Shown here: in pieces, positions 46,223-55,966 of the stretch
How the letters are laid out: each line of letters starts with the position of its first letter
Position numbering within the stretch: the first letter of the stretch is position 1
Origin: an uncultured Pedosphaera sp.
GTDB lineage: Bacteria; Verrucomicrobiota; Verrucomicrobiia; Limisphaerales; Pedosphaeraceae
Assembly (NCBI GenBank): GCA_903918755.1
Contig: CAIXFN010000017.1
Location: 101,092 to 165,091 of the forward strand
Length of the DNA stretch: 64,000 nt
Direction: 5' to 3'
The notes under the pieces: model-generated
What the model was told of the DNA's origin: nothing
The model's database searches: none
Seen by the model: the letters and a program-made list of their open reading frames with translations, nothing else
Made by a program: the position numbers and the translations under genes

Positions 46223-46944
46223 TTGTCAAGAAACCGGAATTGAACCTCAAAAAGCAGGGCGGGTTGAAATTTGTCAAACTCAACGAGCGTTTGTATACCT
46301 ACCTGAGCGATTGCCGCAGCAAGACCGGCGACAAGGTGCTGGACGCGCTCCGCGCGGAGACCGTCCGCAAATTACCGGATTTCGCCCAGATGCAAATCGG
46401 GCGGGATCAGGGAACTTTTATGACGATGCTCGTGGCGGCGACCGGCGCGAAAAACGCCATCGAGATTGGCACTTTTACAGGTTACAGCGCCATCTGCATC
46501 GCGCGCGGGCTCCCCGCGACCGGCCGCCTGCTCTGCCTGGACATCAGCGAGGAGTGGACCAACATGGCCCGGAAATACTGGGCCAAGGCCGGGGTGGACC
46601 AGAAGATCGAATTGCGCCTCGGTCCGGCCGTGGAATCCCTGGAAGAAATGGGGCCCAAGCCCGTGTTTGATTTCGCGTTCATCGACGCCCACAAACCCGA
46701 ATACGACGACTATTACGAACGGCTCCTGCCGCTGATGCGGCCGCAAAGCCTGATCCTGTTTGACAACATGCTGTGGGGCGGCCGACTGGGCAAGCCGGGT
46801 CCGATCAAGCATGAGAATGGGCGGGCAATCGACAAGTTGAATCGGAAACTGGCGCGCGACCCCCGGGTGGAGTCCGTATTACTTTCCCTGGGGGACGGCA
46901 TCCATGCGTGCCGGGTACTTCCGGGTCCAGGAAGAGCCGGGTAA
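46219..46944 (+). CDS. COMT-like class I O-methyltransferase
   Basis: The 241-residue protein belongs to the Methyltransf_3 group: SAM motif I IEIGTFTGYSAICIARGLP, acidic residue in LLCLDISEEW, metal-site region FAFIDAHKPEYDDYYE with the Asp of FIDAHK, and LILFDNMLWGG. It transfers methyl from SAM to a catechol-like or related hydroxyl; the substrate is unknown. It starts inside the tag stop codon (ATGA at 46219-46222). Its last 66 bases overlap convergently with the zinc-ribbon pseudopilin-like gene. Confidence 0.88.
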   Translation: MIVKKPELNLKKQGGLKFVKLNERLYTYLSDCRSKTGDKVLDALRAETVRKLPDFAQMQIGRDQGTFMTMLVAATGAKNAIEIGTFTGYSAICIARGLPATGRLLCLDISEEWTNMARKYWAKAGVDQKIELRLGPAVESLEEMGPKPVFDFAFIDAHKPEYDDYYERLLPLMRPQSLILFDNMLWGGRLGKPGPIKHENGRAIDKLNRKLARDPRVESVLLSLGDGIHACRVLPGPGRAG

Positions 46945-47508
46945 CGCGTCGGCCAAAGCCCGGCCGCCCACCATGACCGAGCCATCGCCGCGCAGTTCAT
47001 TGGTGTGAATGGGGCACCGGACGATGACCCGGTTGAGAACCTGATCCTGGGGGACCCCAAAACCCAGGAATTCATAACTGAAATTGGCGGGATTCCAGTC
47101 CACGGGACTGCCGTCGCGCGCACGGGCATGAAGGTGATCCGCCGGGCAAATGAGGAAGTCGGGAGTGCCCAGTTCATTGGTGAGATCCAGAATTGAGTGG
47201 GGAAGGTTGTTCGTGTGATCATCGGCCCAGATGCGATAGGCGAGGTCAATCGACATCAGACGGCTAACGCAATTAATTTGCTCGGCCTTGTACTTGGCTC
47301 GAGCGAGGGCGGGAAGGAGCAGGCCCGCCAGAAGCGCGATGAAGACCAAGGCGCAGCCGAGGATCAGGCTGGTGCGGGTCAGACCGGACGAAGGAACCTG
47401 CAAAGGCGATGGCCCGGCGGCAGGAGGGACCGGTAAAGGGTTCCCATCTTGTGGGCAAGTGGTCATTTGGTCAGGGTACTCTTTGCCGCAATAAGCGCAT
47501 TTTTTCAT
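46879..47508 (-). CDS. Zinc-ribbon membrane protein with pseudopilin-like C-terminal domain
   Basis: From the ATG at 47508 (209 residues): an N-terminal zinc ribbon (MKKCAYCGKEYPDQMTTCPQ), a Pro-rich linker, one membrane helix (LILGCALVFIALLAGLLLP) and a domain beginning ALARAKYKAEQINCVSRL. The latter continues with AYRIWADDHTNNLPHS and ends with HTNELRGDGSVMVGGRA, a His-spaced-Asp-Gly tail. That is the part found after the first helix of Verrucomicrobia secretion pseudopilins, but the prepilin signal peptide is replaced by the zinc ribbon. The C terminus overlaps the methyltransferase gene by 66 bases. Function unknown. Confidence 0.68.
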   Translation of the reverse strand: MKKCAYCGKEYPDQMTTCPQDGNPLPVPPAAGPSPLQVPSSGLTRTSLILGCALVFIALLAGLLLPALARAKYKAEQINCVSRLMSIDLAYRIWADDHTNNLPHSILDLTNELGTPDFLICPADHLHARARDGSPVDWNPANFSYEFLGFGVPQDQVLNRVIVRCPIHTNELRGDGSVMVGGRALADALPGSSWTRKYPARMDAVPQGK

Positions 47509-47587
47509 GTTTCTTCCTTGGGCTGACCTACCGTATTGACCTACCAAAACCGTCGCGAATAAATTCCTTCCCGATGGACAACTGTGC

Positions 47588-47620
47588 GGGTGGCGGCGGT
47601 CCTGGTCACCGCCGCCACCC
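47588..47620 (-). terminator. 13-bp perfect hairpin after Gfo/Idh gene
   Basis: Arms GGGTGGCGGCGGT (47588-47600) and ACCGCCGCCACCC (47608-47620) with a 7-base loop, starting 10 bases beyond the stop codon. No T-tract follows on the minus strand, so it may be a 3' stabilising structure or a Rho-assisted terminator. Confidence 0.55.
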
Positions 47621-47630
47621 CATTAAATGA

Positions 47631-49040
47631 CTAGATTTCCCAGCCTTTACGGTATTGGGCGTGGATGTATTGGTCGGCTTCGGGCAATCCTTTGGCCTTC
47701 ATATTGACACCGTCCCAGTCGATCTTCTTGCCAAGGCGCAAGGCCAGGTTACCGAGCACAACGACTTCCGTGAAGGGACCTGAAACGTCAAAATTCGAAC
47801 AAGCGGGGGGACCGCCTTTGCACGCGCGAATCCAATCCTTGTAGGGACTGTTGCCGGGCACCCGGGGAATGGTCTGGGTCGGCCGTTTATATTCCGCCAT
47901 GCTGGATTCCGGAAGGAGCCGCGGCCGGCCGATATATTCGCCGCAGAGGATTTTGCCCTTGTCCCCGATGAACAGGGTGCCGCTGGATTCCCAGTTTTCC
48001 GCTTCCATTTCCTTGGGGCGCTCGGGCTTCTTGCCGCCGTCATACCACGTGTAGGTGCAGGGGGGCAAACCCTCCCGTTCGGGGAATTGATACCGGATGA
48101 TGGACCAATTCGGAGCCATGTCCACGCTGACCGGGGAGGAGTCCACCAACTCGACGCTCGAGGGGGAACCGAATTTCAGAGCCCAGTTGGCCCCGTCCAT
48201 CACATGACAAGCCATGTCGCCGAGGGCGCCACAACCAAAATCCCACCAACCCCGCCAGGCAAAGGGATGATAGATACGACGATCGCGCATTTTGTCATCC
48301 GGCCATTGGGAGACAAAAGGCCGTTCGGGGGCCGGTCCCAGCCACAAATCCCAATCCAGATTGGCGGGCACGGGGTCGGTGGTCTTGGGCCGCACCAGGC
48401 CCTGGGGCCAGATGGGACGGTTGGTCCAACTGTGGGCCTCGCGGACGGTACCGATGGCGCCGGACCAAATCATTTCGCAAAGTTGCCGGATGCCTTCGTC
48501 CGAGTGTCCCTGGTTGCCCATCTGGGTCATGACTTTATACTCCCGGGCCGCCAGGGTGAGGGCGCGGGCCTCGGAGACCGTATGGGTCATGGGCTTCTGG
48601 CAATACACATGTTTACGGGCCTTGATGGCGCGCATGGCGGCGGGGGCGTGGTGGTGATCGGGGATGCTGACGGTGACGGCGTCCGCGGATTTTTCCTTTT
48701 CGATCATCTCGCGATAATCCCGGTACTGCTTCGCGTTGGGCCATTTGAGGGCGGCCTTGGCCAGATTCTTGGCATCCACATCGCACAGGGCCACGATATT
48801 TTCCCCGGCATTTGCGAGGTTGGTGGAATCCACCTGACCTTTGCCGCCACAACCGATGATGGCGATGTCGAGCTTCTCATTCGGCGACTTATAAGCGCGC
48901 CGGGGGGCGGCGCGGCCGACCAGGGCCAGCGAACTGGCGGCGAGGGCGGTGGTATAAATAAAATGACGGCGGCTCAGGGAACGCAATGGGATTTCGAGAC
49001 GCACGGGGGCGGAGGGGGATTTCGGGTTGGAATTGGACAT
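47631..49040 (-). CDS. Tat-exported Gfo/Idh/MocA-family oxidoreductase
   Basis: The 469-residue protein starts at the ATG at 49040 and has a twin-arginine signal (SLSRRHFIYTTALAASSLAL). This is followed by a Rossmann NAD(P) loop (IAIIGCGGKGQVDSTN) and the C-terminal alpha/beta domain with YCQKPMTHTVSEA (the EKP-like motif with Lys), WWDFGCGALGDMACH and FPEREGLPPCTYTWYDGG. Export of a folded cofactor-loaded enzyme is typical for this clade in Verrucomicrobia and Planctomycetes, where members act on sugars in the periplasm. The specific sugar is unknown. Longer frames start in poorly conserved upstream DNA. Confidence 0.88.
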   Translation of the reverse strand: MSNSNPKSPSAPVRLEIPLRSLSRRHFIYTTALAASSLALVGRAAPRRAYKSPNEKLDIAIIGCGGKGQVDSTNLANAGENIVALCDVDAKNLAKAALKWPNAKQYRDYREMIEKEKSADAVTVSIPDHHHAPAAMRAIKARKHVYCQKPMTHTVSEARALTLAAREYKVMTQMGNQGHSDEGIRQLCEMIWSGAIGTVREAHSWTNRPIWPQGLVRPKTTDPVPANLDWDLWLGPAPERPFVSQWPDDKMRDRRIYHPFAWRGWWDFGCGALGDMACHVMDGANWALKFGSPSSVELVDSSPVSVDMAPNWSIIRYQFPEREGLPPCTYTWYDGGKKPERPKEMEAENWESSGTLFIGDKGKILCGEYIGRPRLLPESSMAEYKRPTQTIPRVPGNSPYKDWIRACKGGPPACSNFDVSGPFTEVVVLGNLALRLGKKIDWDGVNMKAKGLPEADQYIHAQYRKGWEI

Positions 49041-49256
49041 GTTTTTTTTCCTAATCCTTTGCCCGCCGCAAGACAAGGAAAAAGGTTGTAACTTAAGACT
49101 TGCGAGCGCGGTCCAATAGGCGTATCGAATGTTTTTTCGCGTGAAAAAAACCGAGTTACTCCCACCTCCTCCCGGCCCAATTGTCGGCGGGCGGCCCACT
49201 CCCCGGCGGCAGCGGTTTGCCCGTTCCGCCCCATCCCTGCTAAGCAACCAAAACCT

Positions 49257-51287
49257 ATGGTAATACCCCTCCCCACCAAGCCCACGATCCGCGCCGCCTT
49301 GATGGCCGGTTTGTGCCTGCTCGCGTCCGGTCCGCTGGGCCGCGCGCAAACGCCGCCGCCCAAGGAAAAACTAATCGAAGACATTGAAAAGCAGCTGCAA
49401 TCGCTGAAGTCTTCGGTGGAGGAGTTGAAGAAAGCCCCGGCCGAAGCAGCCGCTCCGGTCACACCGCCGGCGGCCGGCGGGGGTTTTTCCAGTCGGTCCA
49501 CCAATACGAATGATCCCATCGCCCGGATCCGCGAAGAGGGCCTGAATCATTCGCAGGTGATGGACACCCTGAGCTATTTGACGGAAGTGATCGGGGCGCG
49601 GTTGACGGGGTCCCCGAACATGAAGCGGGCGAACGAGTGGACGCGCGAGCGCCTGACCACCTATGGCCTGACGAACTCCCACCTGGAAGCGTGGGGCCCG
49701 TTTGGCCGGGGTTGGTCGTTGAAGCGCTTCTCCGCCCAAATCACGGAGCCGCAAGGCATTCCCCTGATCGGGTTCCCGGCGGCGTGGTCGCCCGGGTTTG
49801 AAAAACCGATCGAGGGCAAGGTGGTCTACTTCAACCCCACCAATGAGACGGATTTGGAAAATTACAAGGGCAAGCTCAAGGGAGCCATTGTTCTGATCAG
49901 CCCGATCCGGGAGGTGACCCCCCATTTTGATCCGCAAGCCAACCGTTTGGTGGAATCCAACCTGCTGCAAATGGCCAACGCCGACGTGCCGCGGGCGGGC
50001 GGTTCTACTTTCACACCCGGATTGCTGGGGCCGATGGGCGGACCCGGGGGCCGACGCGGAGGCCCCGGCGGGCCGGGCGGTCCCGGAGGAACCAACGGAC
50101 CAGGCGGCCGGTTTGGCGGTCCGGGACGACGCGGTGGCCCGGGCGGACCCGGGGGAGCGCGTTATCTTTCCTTCCTGGCGAAAGAGGGTGCGGCGGTCAT
50201 TGTCAACCCGAGCTCACAGGGTGATGGCGGCACGATTTTTGTGATGAGCGCAACGGTCCCGCCGCCGGACACGACAACGGCCACCAACAGCACGATGTCC
50301 CGCACCAACCGGTCCCGGGCGTCGACCACCAACCTGACGACGAGTGCCACGACCAATGCGCCGGGCGAGGTCGCCGAGGGCCGGGGCGGTCGCGGCGGTG
50401 GCCGCGGTGGATTCGGCGGCTTTGGGGGCGCCCCGCGCGTCTCGCCTTATGCCACGAATGCGCCGGTGATTCCGGCCCAAATCACGCTGGCAGTGGAACA
50501 TTACAACCGCCTGGTGCGCATGGCCGAAGCCGGCGAAAAGATGAAAATGGCGGTGGATCTGCAGGTGAAGTTTCACAGTGACGACCTGATGTCTTACAAC
50601 ACGATCGCCGAGATTCCCGGCACGGACTTGAAGAAGGAAATCGTGATGCTGGGCGGGCATATGGATTCCTGGCAATCGGGCACGGGCGCGACGGACAACG
50701 GCGCCGGCGTGGCGGTGGCCATGGAAGCAGTGCGCATCATCAAGCAACTGGATTTGAAGCCGCGCCGCACCATCCGCATCGCCCTGTGGAGCGGGGAGGA
50801 AGAAGGGTTGCTGGGCTCAACGGCCTATGTGAAGGAGCACTTCGGCTATTACACCAACCTGACTACCGCTGATTCCGACACCCCCAGCCGCAAACTGATC
50901 AAGGGCAAGGAATACGACCGGCTGTCGGCCTATTTCAACCTCGACAACGGCGCGGGAAAGATCCGCGGGATCTTCCTGCAGGGTAACGAGGCGGTGCGCC
51001 CGATGTTCCGCGAATGGCTTTCCCCGTTCCGGGATTTGGACGCTTCCACCATCACCCCGAGCAATACCGGATCGACCGACCACGTCGCCTTCGACAACAT
51101 CGGCCTGCCGGGATTCCAGTTTATCCAGGATCCGCTGGAGTATGGCAGCCGGACGCATCATTCGAATGCGGACGTGTTTGACCGGGTGCCGCCCGAGGAC
51201 ATGAAGGAATCCTCCGTGATCATGGCGGCATTTGTTTACAAGGCCGCCATGCAGGACGAAAAGCTCCCGCGGAAACCGACCGAGTAA
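49257..51287 (+). CDS. Exported M28 peptidase with glycine-rich inserts in PA domain
   Basis: The 676-residue protein has a signal peptide (IRAALMAGLCLLASGPLGRA), a short coiled coil, and a PA (protease-associated) domain at about 150-400. The M28 zinc peptidase domain runs from about 440: MLGGHMDSWQSGTGATDNGA (H468, D480), ALWSGEEEGLLGS (catalytic and ligand Glu near 514-515) and THHSNADVFDRV (final His). The PA domain is interrupted at 260-300 by tandem GGPGG repeats and at 336-392 by a Ser/Thr/Asn- then Gly/Arg-rich tract. It probably releases amino acids or acts on peptides outside the cell. A strong terminator follows. Confidence 0.9.
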   Translation: MVIPLPTKPTIRAALMAGLCLLASGPLGRAQTPPPKEKLIEDIEKQLQSLKSSVEELKKAPAEAAAPVTPPAAGGGFSSRSTNTNDPIARIREEGLNHSQVMDTLSYLTEVIGARLTGSPNMKRANEWTRERLTTYGLTNSHLEAWGPFGRGWSLKRFSAQITEPQGIPLIGFPAAWSPGFEKPIEGKVVYFNPTNETDLENYKGKLKGAIVLISPIREVTPHFDPQANRLVESNLLQMANADVPRAGGSTFTPGLLGPMGGPGGRRGGPGGPGGPGGTNGPGGRFGGPGRRGGPGGPGGARYLSFLAKEGAAVIVNPSSQGDGGTIFVMSATVPPPDTTTATNSTMSRTNRSRASTTNLTTSATTNAPGEVAEGRGGRGGGRGGFGGFGGAPRVSPYATNAPVIPAQITLAVEHYNRLVRMAEAGEKMKMAVDLQVKFHSDDLMSYNTIAEIPGTDLKKEIVMLGGHMDSWQSGTGATDNGAGVAVAMEAVRIIKQLDLKPRRTIRIALWSGEEEGLLGSTAYVKEHFGYYTNLTTADSDTPSRKLIKGKEYDRLSAYFNLDNGAGKIRGIFLQGNEAVRPMFREWLSPFRDLDASTITPSNTGSTDHVAFDNIGLPGFQFIQDPLEYGSRTHHSNADVFDRVPPEDMKESSVIMAAFVYKAAMQDEKLPRKPTE

Positions 51288-51312
51288 TCCGCGGACAATT
51301 CAATTCAACACC

Positions 51313-51343
51313 GGGCGTGGAGCACCCTCCACGCCCTTTTTTT
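51313..51343 (+). terminator. Intrinsic terminator after M28 peptidase gene
   Basis: A 10-bp perfect stem, GGGCGTGGAG (51313-51322) with CTCCACGCCC (51327-51336), four-base loop CACC, then seven T (51337-51343). It begins 25 bases after the stop codon and is the clearest intrinsic terminator in the window. Confidence 0.9.
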
Positions 51344-51403
51344 ATGCTTTGAACGCGGTGCGGGTCGCGGAAACAAACCGCCCCGAGGACGTTCCGCAGT
51401 GGC

Positions 51404-52153
51404 TTACTCCCGCGGCCGCAATTGCCCGCCCAACTGGTACTTGATGAAAACGTCGAGATCCTCGGGCGTACCGAGGCTGTGCATCGTGCCTTCCGGCAGA
51501 TGGTGGGTGCGCACGTTTTTGCCCGCCAGGATGAGCTCGTTGTAAACCGGGCAGACAAAGAACTGGCCGCTGGTGGTGAGCCCCTTGAGGATCATCCGCT
51601 CCGAGGCCTCCACCAGGTCGCGCGCGCGCCGGAAATAATAAAGTCCCACGGTGGCCTGTTTGCTGATGGGCCGCTTCTCCGCCACGGCGATCACCCGGCC
51701 AGTCTCATCGGTGCGGGCGAAGGACCAACGCGGATGGGTGGCGGTGAAGGTGAGGATGCAACCATCGATGCCGGGCTGGCGGCAGGCGGAATAAAAAGGG
51801 TCCAGACTGCTGGTGATAAACTGGTCCCCATTGGCGATCAGGATTTCCCCCTCGAGATCGAGTTGATCCACCGCCAGCAGAATAGAACAAAGAGCGCCGG
51901 CGGTTTCATTTTCCAGCGACACCACGCGACAGCCAGGGGCGAGCAAGCGGAGCATATCGCCAAGGTAAAACTGCGAGAGGTGTTCCTTACGGCAAATAAA
52001 CGTGTATTGCACCGGCGCCGGGGCGGCCAGATTCTCGAGCACCACCTCGATCATCGAACGGTTGCCGATTTCGTAAAGGGGCTTGGGAAAAGTGTGACCC
52101 CGTTCCTGGAAACGGGTGGCTTTGCCGCCGAGCGGGATGACGACTTGCAACAT
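51404..52153 (-). CDS. Sugar-phosphate nucleotidyltransferase-like protein
   Basis: The 249-residue protein has the NTP-transferase fold. VVIPLGGKATRFQERG is the nucleotide loop (GGxxxRF), followed by the Lys of FPKPLYEIGN; GEILIANGDQFI places the metal-binding Asp. The C-terminal end lacks the extra beta-helix of acetyltransferase fusions. It probably activates a sugar-1-phosphate with CTP, GTP or UTP. The ATG at 52153 is 4 bases after the HAD gene stop. It is the last gene of a four-gene minus-strand cassette that may make a decorated surface sugar. Confidence 0.8.
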   Translation of the reverse strand: MLQVVIPLGGKATRFQERGHTFPKPLYEIGNRSMIEVVLENLAAPAPVQYTFICRKEHLSQFYLGDMLRLLAPGCRVVSLENETAGALCSILLAVDQLDLEGEILIANGDQFITSSLDPFYSACRQPGIDGCILTFTATHPRWSFARTDETGRVIAVAEKRPISKQATVGLYYFRRARDLVEASERMILKGLTTSGQFFVCPVYNELILAGKNVRTHHLPEGTMHSLGTPEDLDVFIKYQLGGQLRPRE

Positions 52154-52157
52154 AAAT

Positions 52158-52778
52158 TCAGCCGCCGTTATCGAGGGAGCGGCGGATGCGGGCATAATCC
52201 ACCTCGTTGAATCCGGTCACCTGGCAGACCACTCCCCCGCTCCGCCGGGCTGCTTCCAACCCATGGGGGGCGTCCTCGACGATCAGGGCCTCGGCGGGTT
52301 GGATCCCCAGGCGCTCGCATGCGGCCAGGTAAATTTCGGGATCGGGCTTCGCATGGGTGACATCCTCATTGCTGAGCACCAGGTCAAAGAGGTCATAAAT
52401 GCCGCTGCCGCGGAGCATGAGCTCCACGCTTTCGCGGATGGAATTGGAGCAGACGGCCAGTTTGAAACCTTCGCGCTTGAGCTGGTGCACCATGAACTCC
52501 TTTTCAAAATAAGGGGTGCAACTGCGGAGGATCTCCTCCCGGGTGTATTTCTGTTTGATCTTGTTGACCAGGCTGTGCAGACCCCGCGGAAACCCCTTCT
52601 CAATGGAAAGCATTTCCAGCTTCTTGCGCGTGGGCAGCCCATTGTAGGTCGTCAGGTGCTCATAGCGGGCAATGGTGTAGCCGAAAAGTCCCAAGGCCCG
52701 GTTCAGGGCCTCATAATGCCACTCGGTGGCATCCACCAGCACCCCGTCCAGATCAAATAATACAGCCCGGATTTTCAT
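52158..52778 (-). CDS. HAD-superfamily phosphatase/phosphomutase-like hydrolase
   Basis: The 206-residue protein has the HAD nucleophile motif VLFDLDGVLVDATEWHYEAL (two Asp), a C1 cap, motif II Ser in AVCSNS and the final motif (AKPDPEIY, ALIVEDAPHGLEAA). Length and sequence resemble beta-phosphoglucomutase/phosphatase-type HAD-IA proteins. It shares an ATGA overlap with the cupin gene, so the two are co-translated, and the nucleotidyltransferase follows. A role in sugar-phosphate handling in the same pathway is likely. Confidence 0.85.
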   Translation of the reverse strand: MKIRAVLFDLDGVLVDATEWHYEALNRALGLFGYTIARYEHLTTYNGLPTRKKLEMLSIEKGFPRGLHSLVNKIKQKYTREEILRSCTPYFEKEFMVHQLKREGFKLAVCSNSIRESVELMLRGSGIYDLFDLVLSNEDVTHAKPDPEIYLAACERLGIQPAEALIVEDAPHGLEAARRSGGVVCQVTGFNEVDYARIRRSLDNGG

Positions 52779-53116
52779 GCGGCGGGTTCCGGGCAGGGAT
52801 ATTTGTCGCCCTTTACGCAAGGCATTTTCACCACTACTGTTACGGTATCTTCGAGCGGAATGAAGTCGGTGGCCTGCCCCGGCTCGATCTTGATGATCTC
52901 CCCCGGTCCAACTTCCTCGCCGCTCATGCGGACGCGACCGGAGACGATCAAGGTCAACTCGGTGGCGATCCGGTGGAGGTGGGCGCTTTCCGACTCGCCG
53001 GCACGGTAATGCTTGACGGCGATCTCAACCGCACTGGTCGGGATGATGGTCGGCGAAAAATCGCCGACAAACCAGCCCTTCGTGAAGGCGTCCAATTGGT
53101 AACGTTGTAACGGCAT
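52775..53116 (-). CDS. Cupin-domain protein
   Basis: The 113-residue protein is a single cupin barrel: HYRAGESESAHLHRIATELT gives metal-binding residues of motif 1 (two His and Glu), then SGRVRMSGEEVGPGEIIKIE and the second motif PGQATDFIPLEDTVTVVVKM. The ATG at 53116 starts the domain; earlier codons are unlike the family. It overlaps the HAD gene start (ATGA). Small cupins in sugar clusters often act as isomerases or epimerases, which fits the neighbourhood but is not shown. Confidence 0.8.
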   Translation of the reverse strand: MPLQRYQLDAFTKGWFVGDFSPTIIPTSAVEIAVKHYRAGESESAHLHRIATELTLIVSGRVRMSGEEVGPGEIIKIEPGQATDFIPLEDTVTVVVKMPCVKGDKYPCPEPAA

Positions 53117-53199
53117 AACAAAACCCGGTGGGACGGAAATGGTCCGCCCGTCTTCAGCTTGGCCCGCCCCCGGCGGTCGCTTCAAGGTAAAAACCGCCC

Positions 53200-53877
53200 T
53201 TAAAGCCCGAAAAACTGTCGTGCTTCCAGCGGATAATCCGTGCACAGGCCGTCCACCTGCCAGGCCTGGAAATCCGCCCAACGCCGACGGCGGGCCGCGG
53301 CATCGAAACCATGGAGTTCCGGGGAGATGACATAGAACTGCCGGCCGGCCGCCCGCACCCGCCGCACTTCGTTTTCGGTAAGCCAGAGGGAATCGAATTC
53401 ATCCGCCCAAACAATTTCCCCGGGGAGGGCGAGGCACTGGGCCAACCCCTCCCCGCGGTCACTCAAGCGGGAGGCCAGTCGGACCCGATCGCCACCGGCC
53501 ACGGCACGAATCCGACGTTGGGCCGATCCGGGGGAAGCGGACTCGAGGAGTTCAAAGTCGAAAAAGAAACTCGTGGCGCCCAGGCCGCCGCCGAGCATCA
53601 AATCCACCAGGGCGGACTCGTAGCCCAGTTCTTTGACATTGATGGCCAATTCCGGTCCGGAATACCGGCGAAAGAGTTCGGAATAAGCCGCCAAATCGTT
53701 TTCAGCAGTGTGGGGATGAGGATCGTGGCTGATGTAAAACCGCCCGGCCGGATCCCGGCGCAGGTCGGTTTCCAGACCGAAACCAAGAGCGAGGGCCTCG
53801 GCGCAGGCGCTCAGGGAGTTTTCCACGACGGAGTGCGGTCCGCTGAGGTTGGCGCGATGGGCCAGAATTTTGATCAT
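53200..53877 (-). CDS. Glycerophosphodiester phosphodiesterase-like protein
   Basis: The 225-residue protein matches the GDPD TIM-barrel family at its N terminus: ILAHRANLSGPHSVVENSLS (catalytic His and Glu), GFGLETDLRRDPAGRFYISH with the metal-binding Glu-Asp and the second His. The C terminus WADFQAWQVDGLCTDYPLEA is typical too. No signal peptide is seen, so it is cytoplasmic. It cleaves glycerophosphodiesters or a related phosphodiester. It is 83 bases upstream of the cupin gene on the same strand. Confidence 0.84.
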   Translation of the reverse strand: MIKILAHRANLSGPHSVVENSLSACAEALALGFGLETDLRRDPAGRFYISHDPHPHTAENDLAAYSELFRRYSGPELAINVKELGYESALVDLMLGGGLGATSFFFDFELLESASPGSAQRRIRAVAGGDRVRLASRLSDRGEGLAQCLALPGEIVWADEFDSLWLTENEVRRVRAAGRQFYVISPELHGFDAAARRRRWADFQAWQVDGLCTDYPLEARQFFGL

Positions 53878-53910
53878 GGGGGGAGGAATGGTTATTGGCC
53901 GACAGATCCT

Positions 53911-55011
<1,101 letters not shown>

Positions 55012-55094
55012 TTATAGCAATCCCGCCAGCAAAAGAAAACTGTCATCAAAACTGACGACAATCGGCGGGCGGCTAATTACGTTATGGCTTAATC

Positions 55095-55751
55095 ATGGCA
55101 ATCTCAGTGTCCATTGTGGAAGACGACGGTGAGGCGCGCAAGGTCCTGACCGACTGGATCCGGCGGGCGGAGGGTTTTTCCGCCGGCAGCGATCATGGCT
55201 CGGCGGAAAGCGCCCTCGAAAGGTTGCCGCAGGAACGCCCGGCAGTGGTCTTGATGGACATCAACCTCCCCGGCATCAACGGAGTCGAATGCGTGCGGCA
55301 ATTGAAGGCCCTGCTCCCCGACACCCAATTCGTCATGCTCACCGTTTATGAGGATGCCGACCATATTTTCAACGCCCTGGCGGCCGGTGCGACCGGTTAT
55401 CTGCTTAAACAAACACCCCGGGAAGACCTCCTGGCCGCCCTCCGGGAAGTCAATTACGGCGGCTCCCCCATGGCCAGCAACATCGCCCGTCGCGTGGTGC
55501 AATCGTTCCGCACGCCGGTGAACCGGGCCCCCGAAGCGACGGAATTGTCCGCCCGGGAGCAGGAAGTGCTGGAATTACTGGCCGGAGGCTACCTGTACAA
55601 GGAAATCGCCGAGAAGCTCAATATCAGCGTCGCGACGGTGAATACCTATATACGAAGGGTGTATGAAAAACTGCAGGTCCGATCCCGCGGGCAGGCGGTG
55701 GCCAAATATACGCACTTTACCCAAAGGGGCGCTCGAGCGGGGCAAAACTGA
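55095..55751 (+). CDS. Orphan NarL/FixJ-family response regulator
   Basis: The 218-residue protein has an intact receiver (IVEDDGEARKVL, VVLMDINLPGING, MLTVYED, LLKQTP with the Lys) and a C-terminal LuxR helix-turn-helix (LSAREQEVLELLAGGYLYKE, then LNISVATVNTYIRRVYEKL). No kinase gene adjoins. It stands 93 bases from a divergently transcribed OYE gene. Regulated genes are unknown. Confidence 0.92.
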   Translation: MAISVSIVEDDGEARKVLTDWIRRAEGFSAGSDHGSAESALERLPQERPAVVLMDINLPGINGVECVRQLKALLPDTQFVMLTVYEDADHIFNALAAGATGYLLKQTPREDLLAALREVNYGGSPMASNIARRVVQSFRTPVNRAPEATELSAREQEVLELLAGGYLYKEIAEKLNISVATVNTYIRRVYEKLQVRSRGQAVAKYTHFTQRGARAGQN

Positions 55752-55966
55752 TCGGGGGAACGATGTCATTAGTTTTGGTGACATGACTTCCGGCGATTAC
55801 TGTGCGATGGTTCTGGCAGCAACCCTCTTTGATGGCAGCCCGTTTTGACTGCCCCCCGAGCGGAGTTGTCGTCCCGACGGACCGGGGCGCCTGAACCGAG
55901 GCGGCCGGAGCCGGCGGAATGAAACTGTCCTGCGACCAGATTAATATAAGAAAATTGAACTTCACC

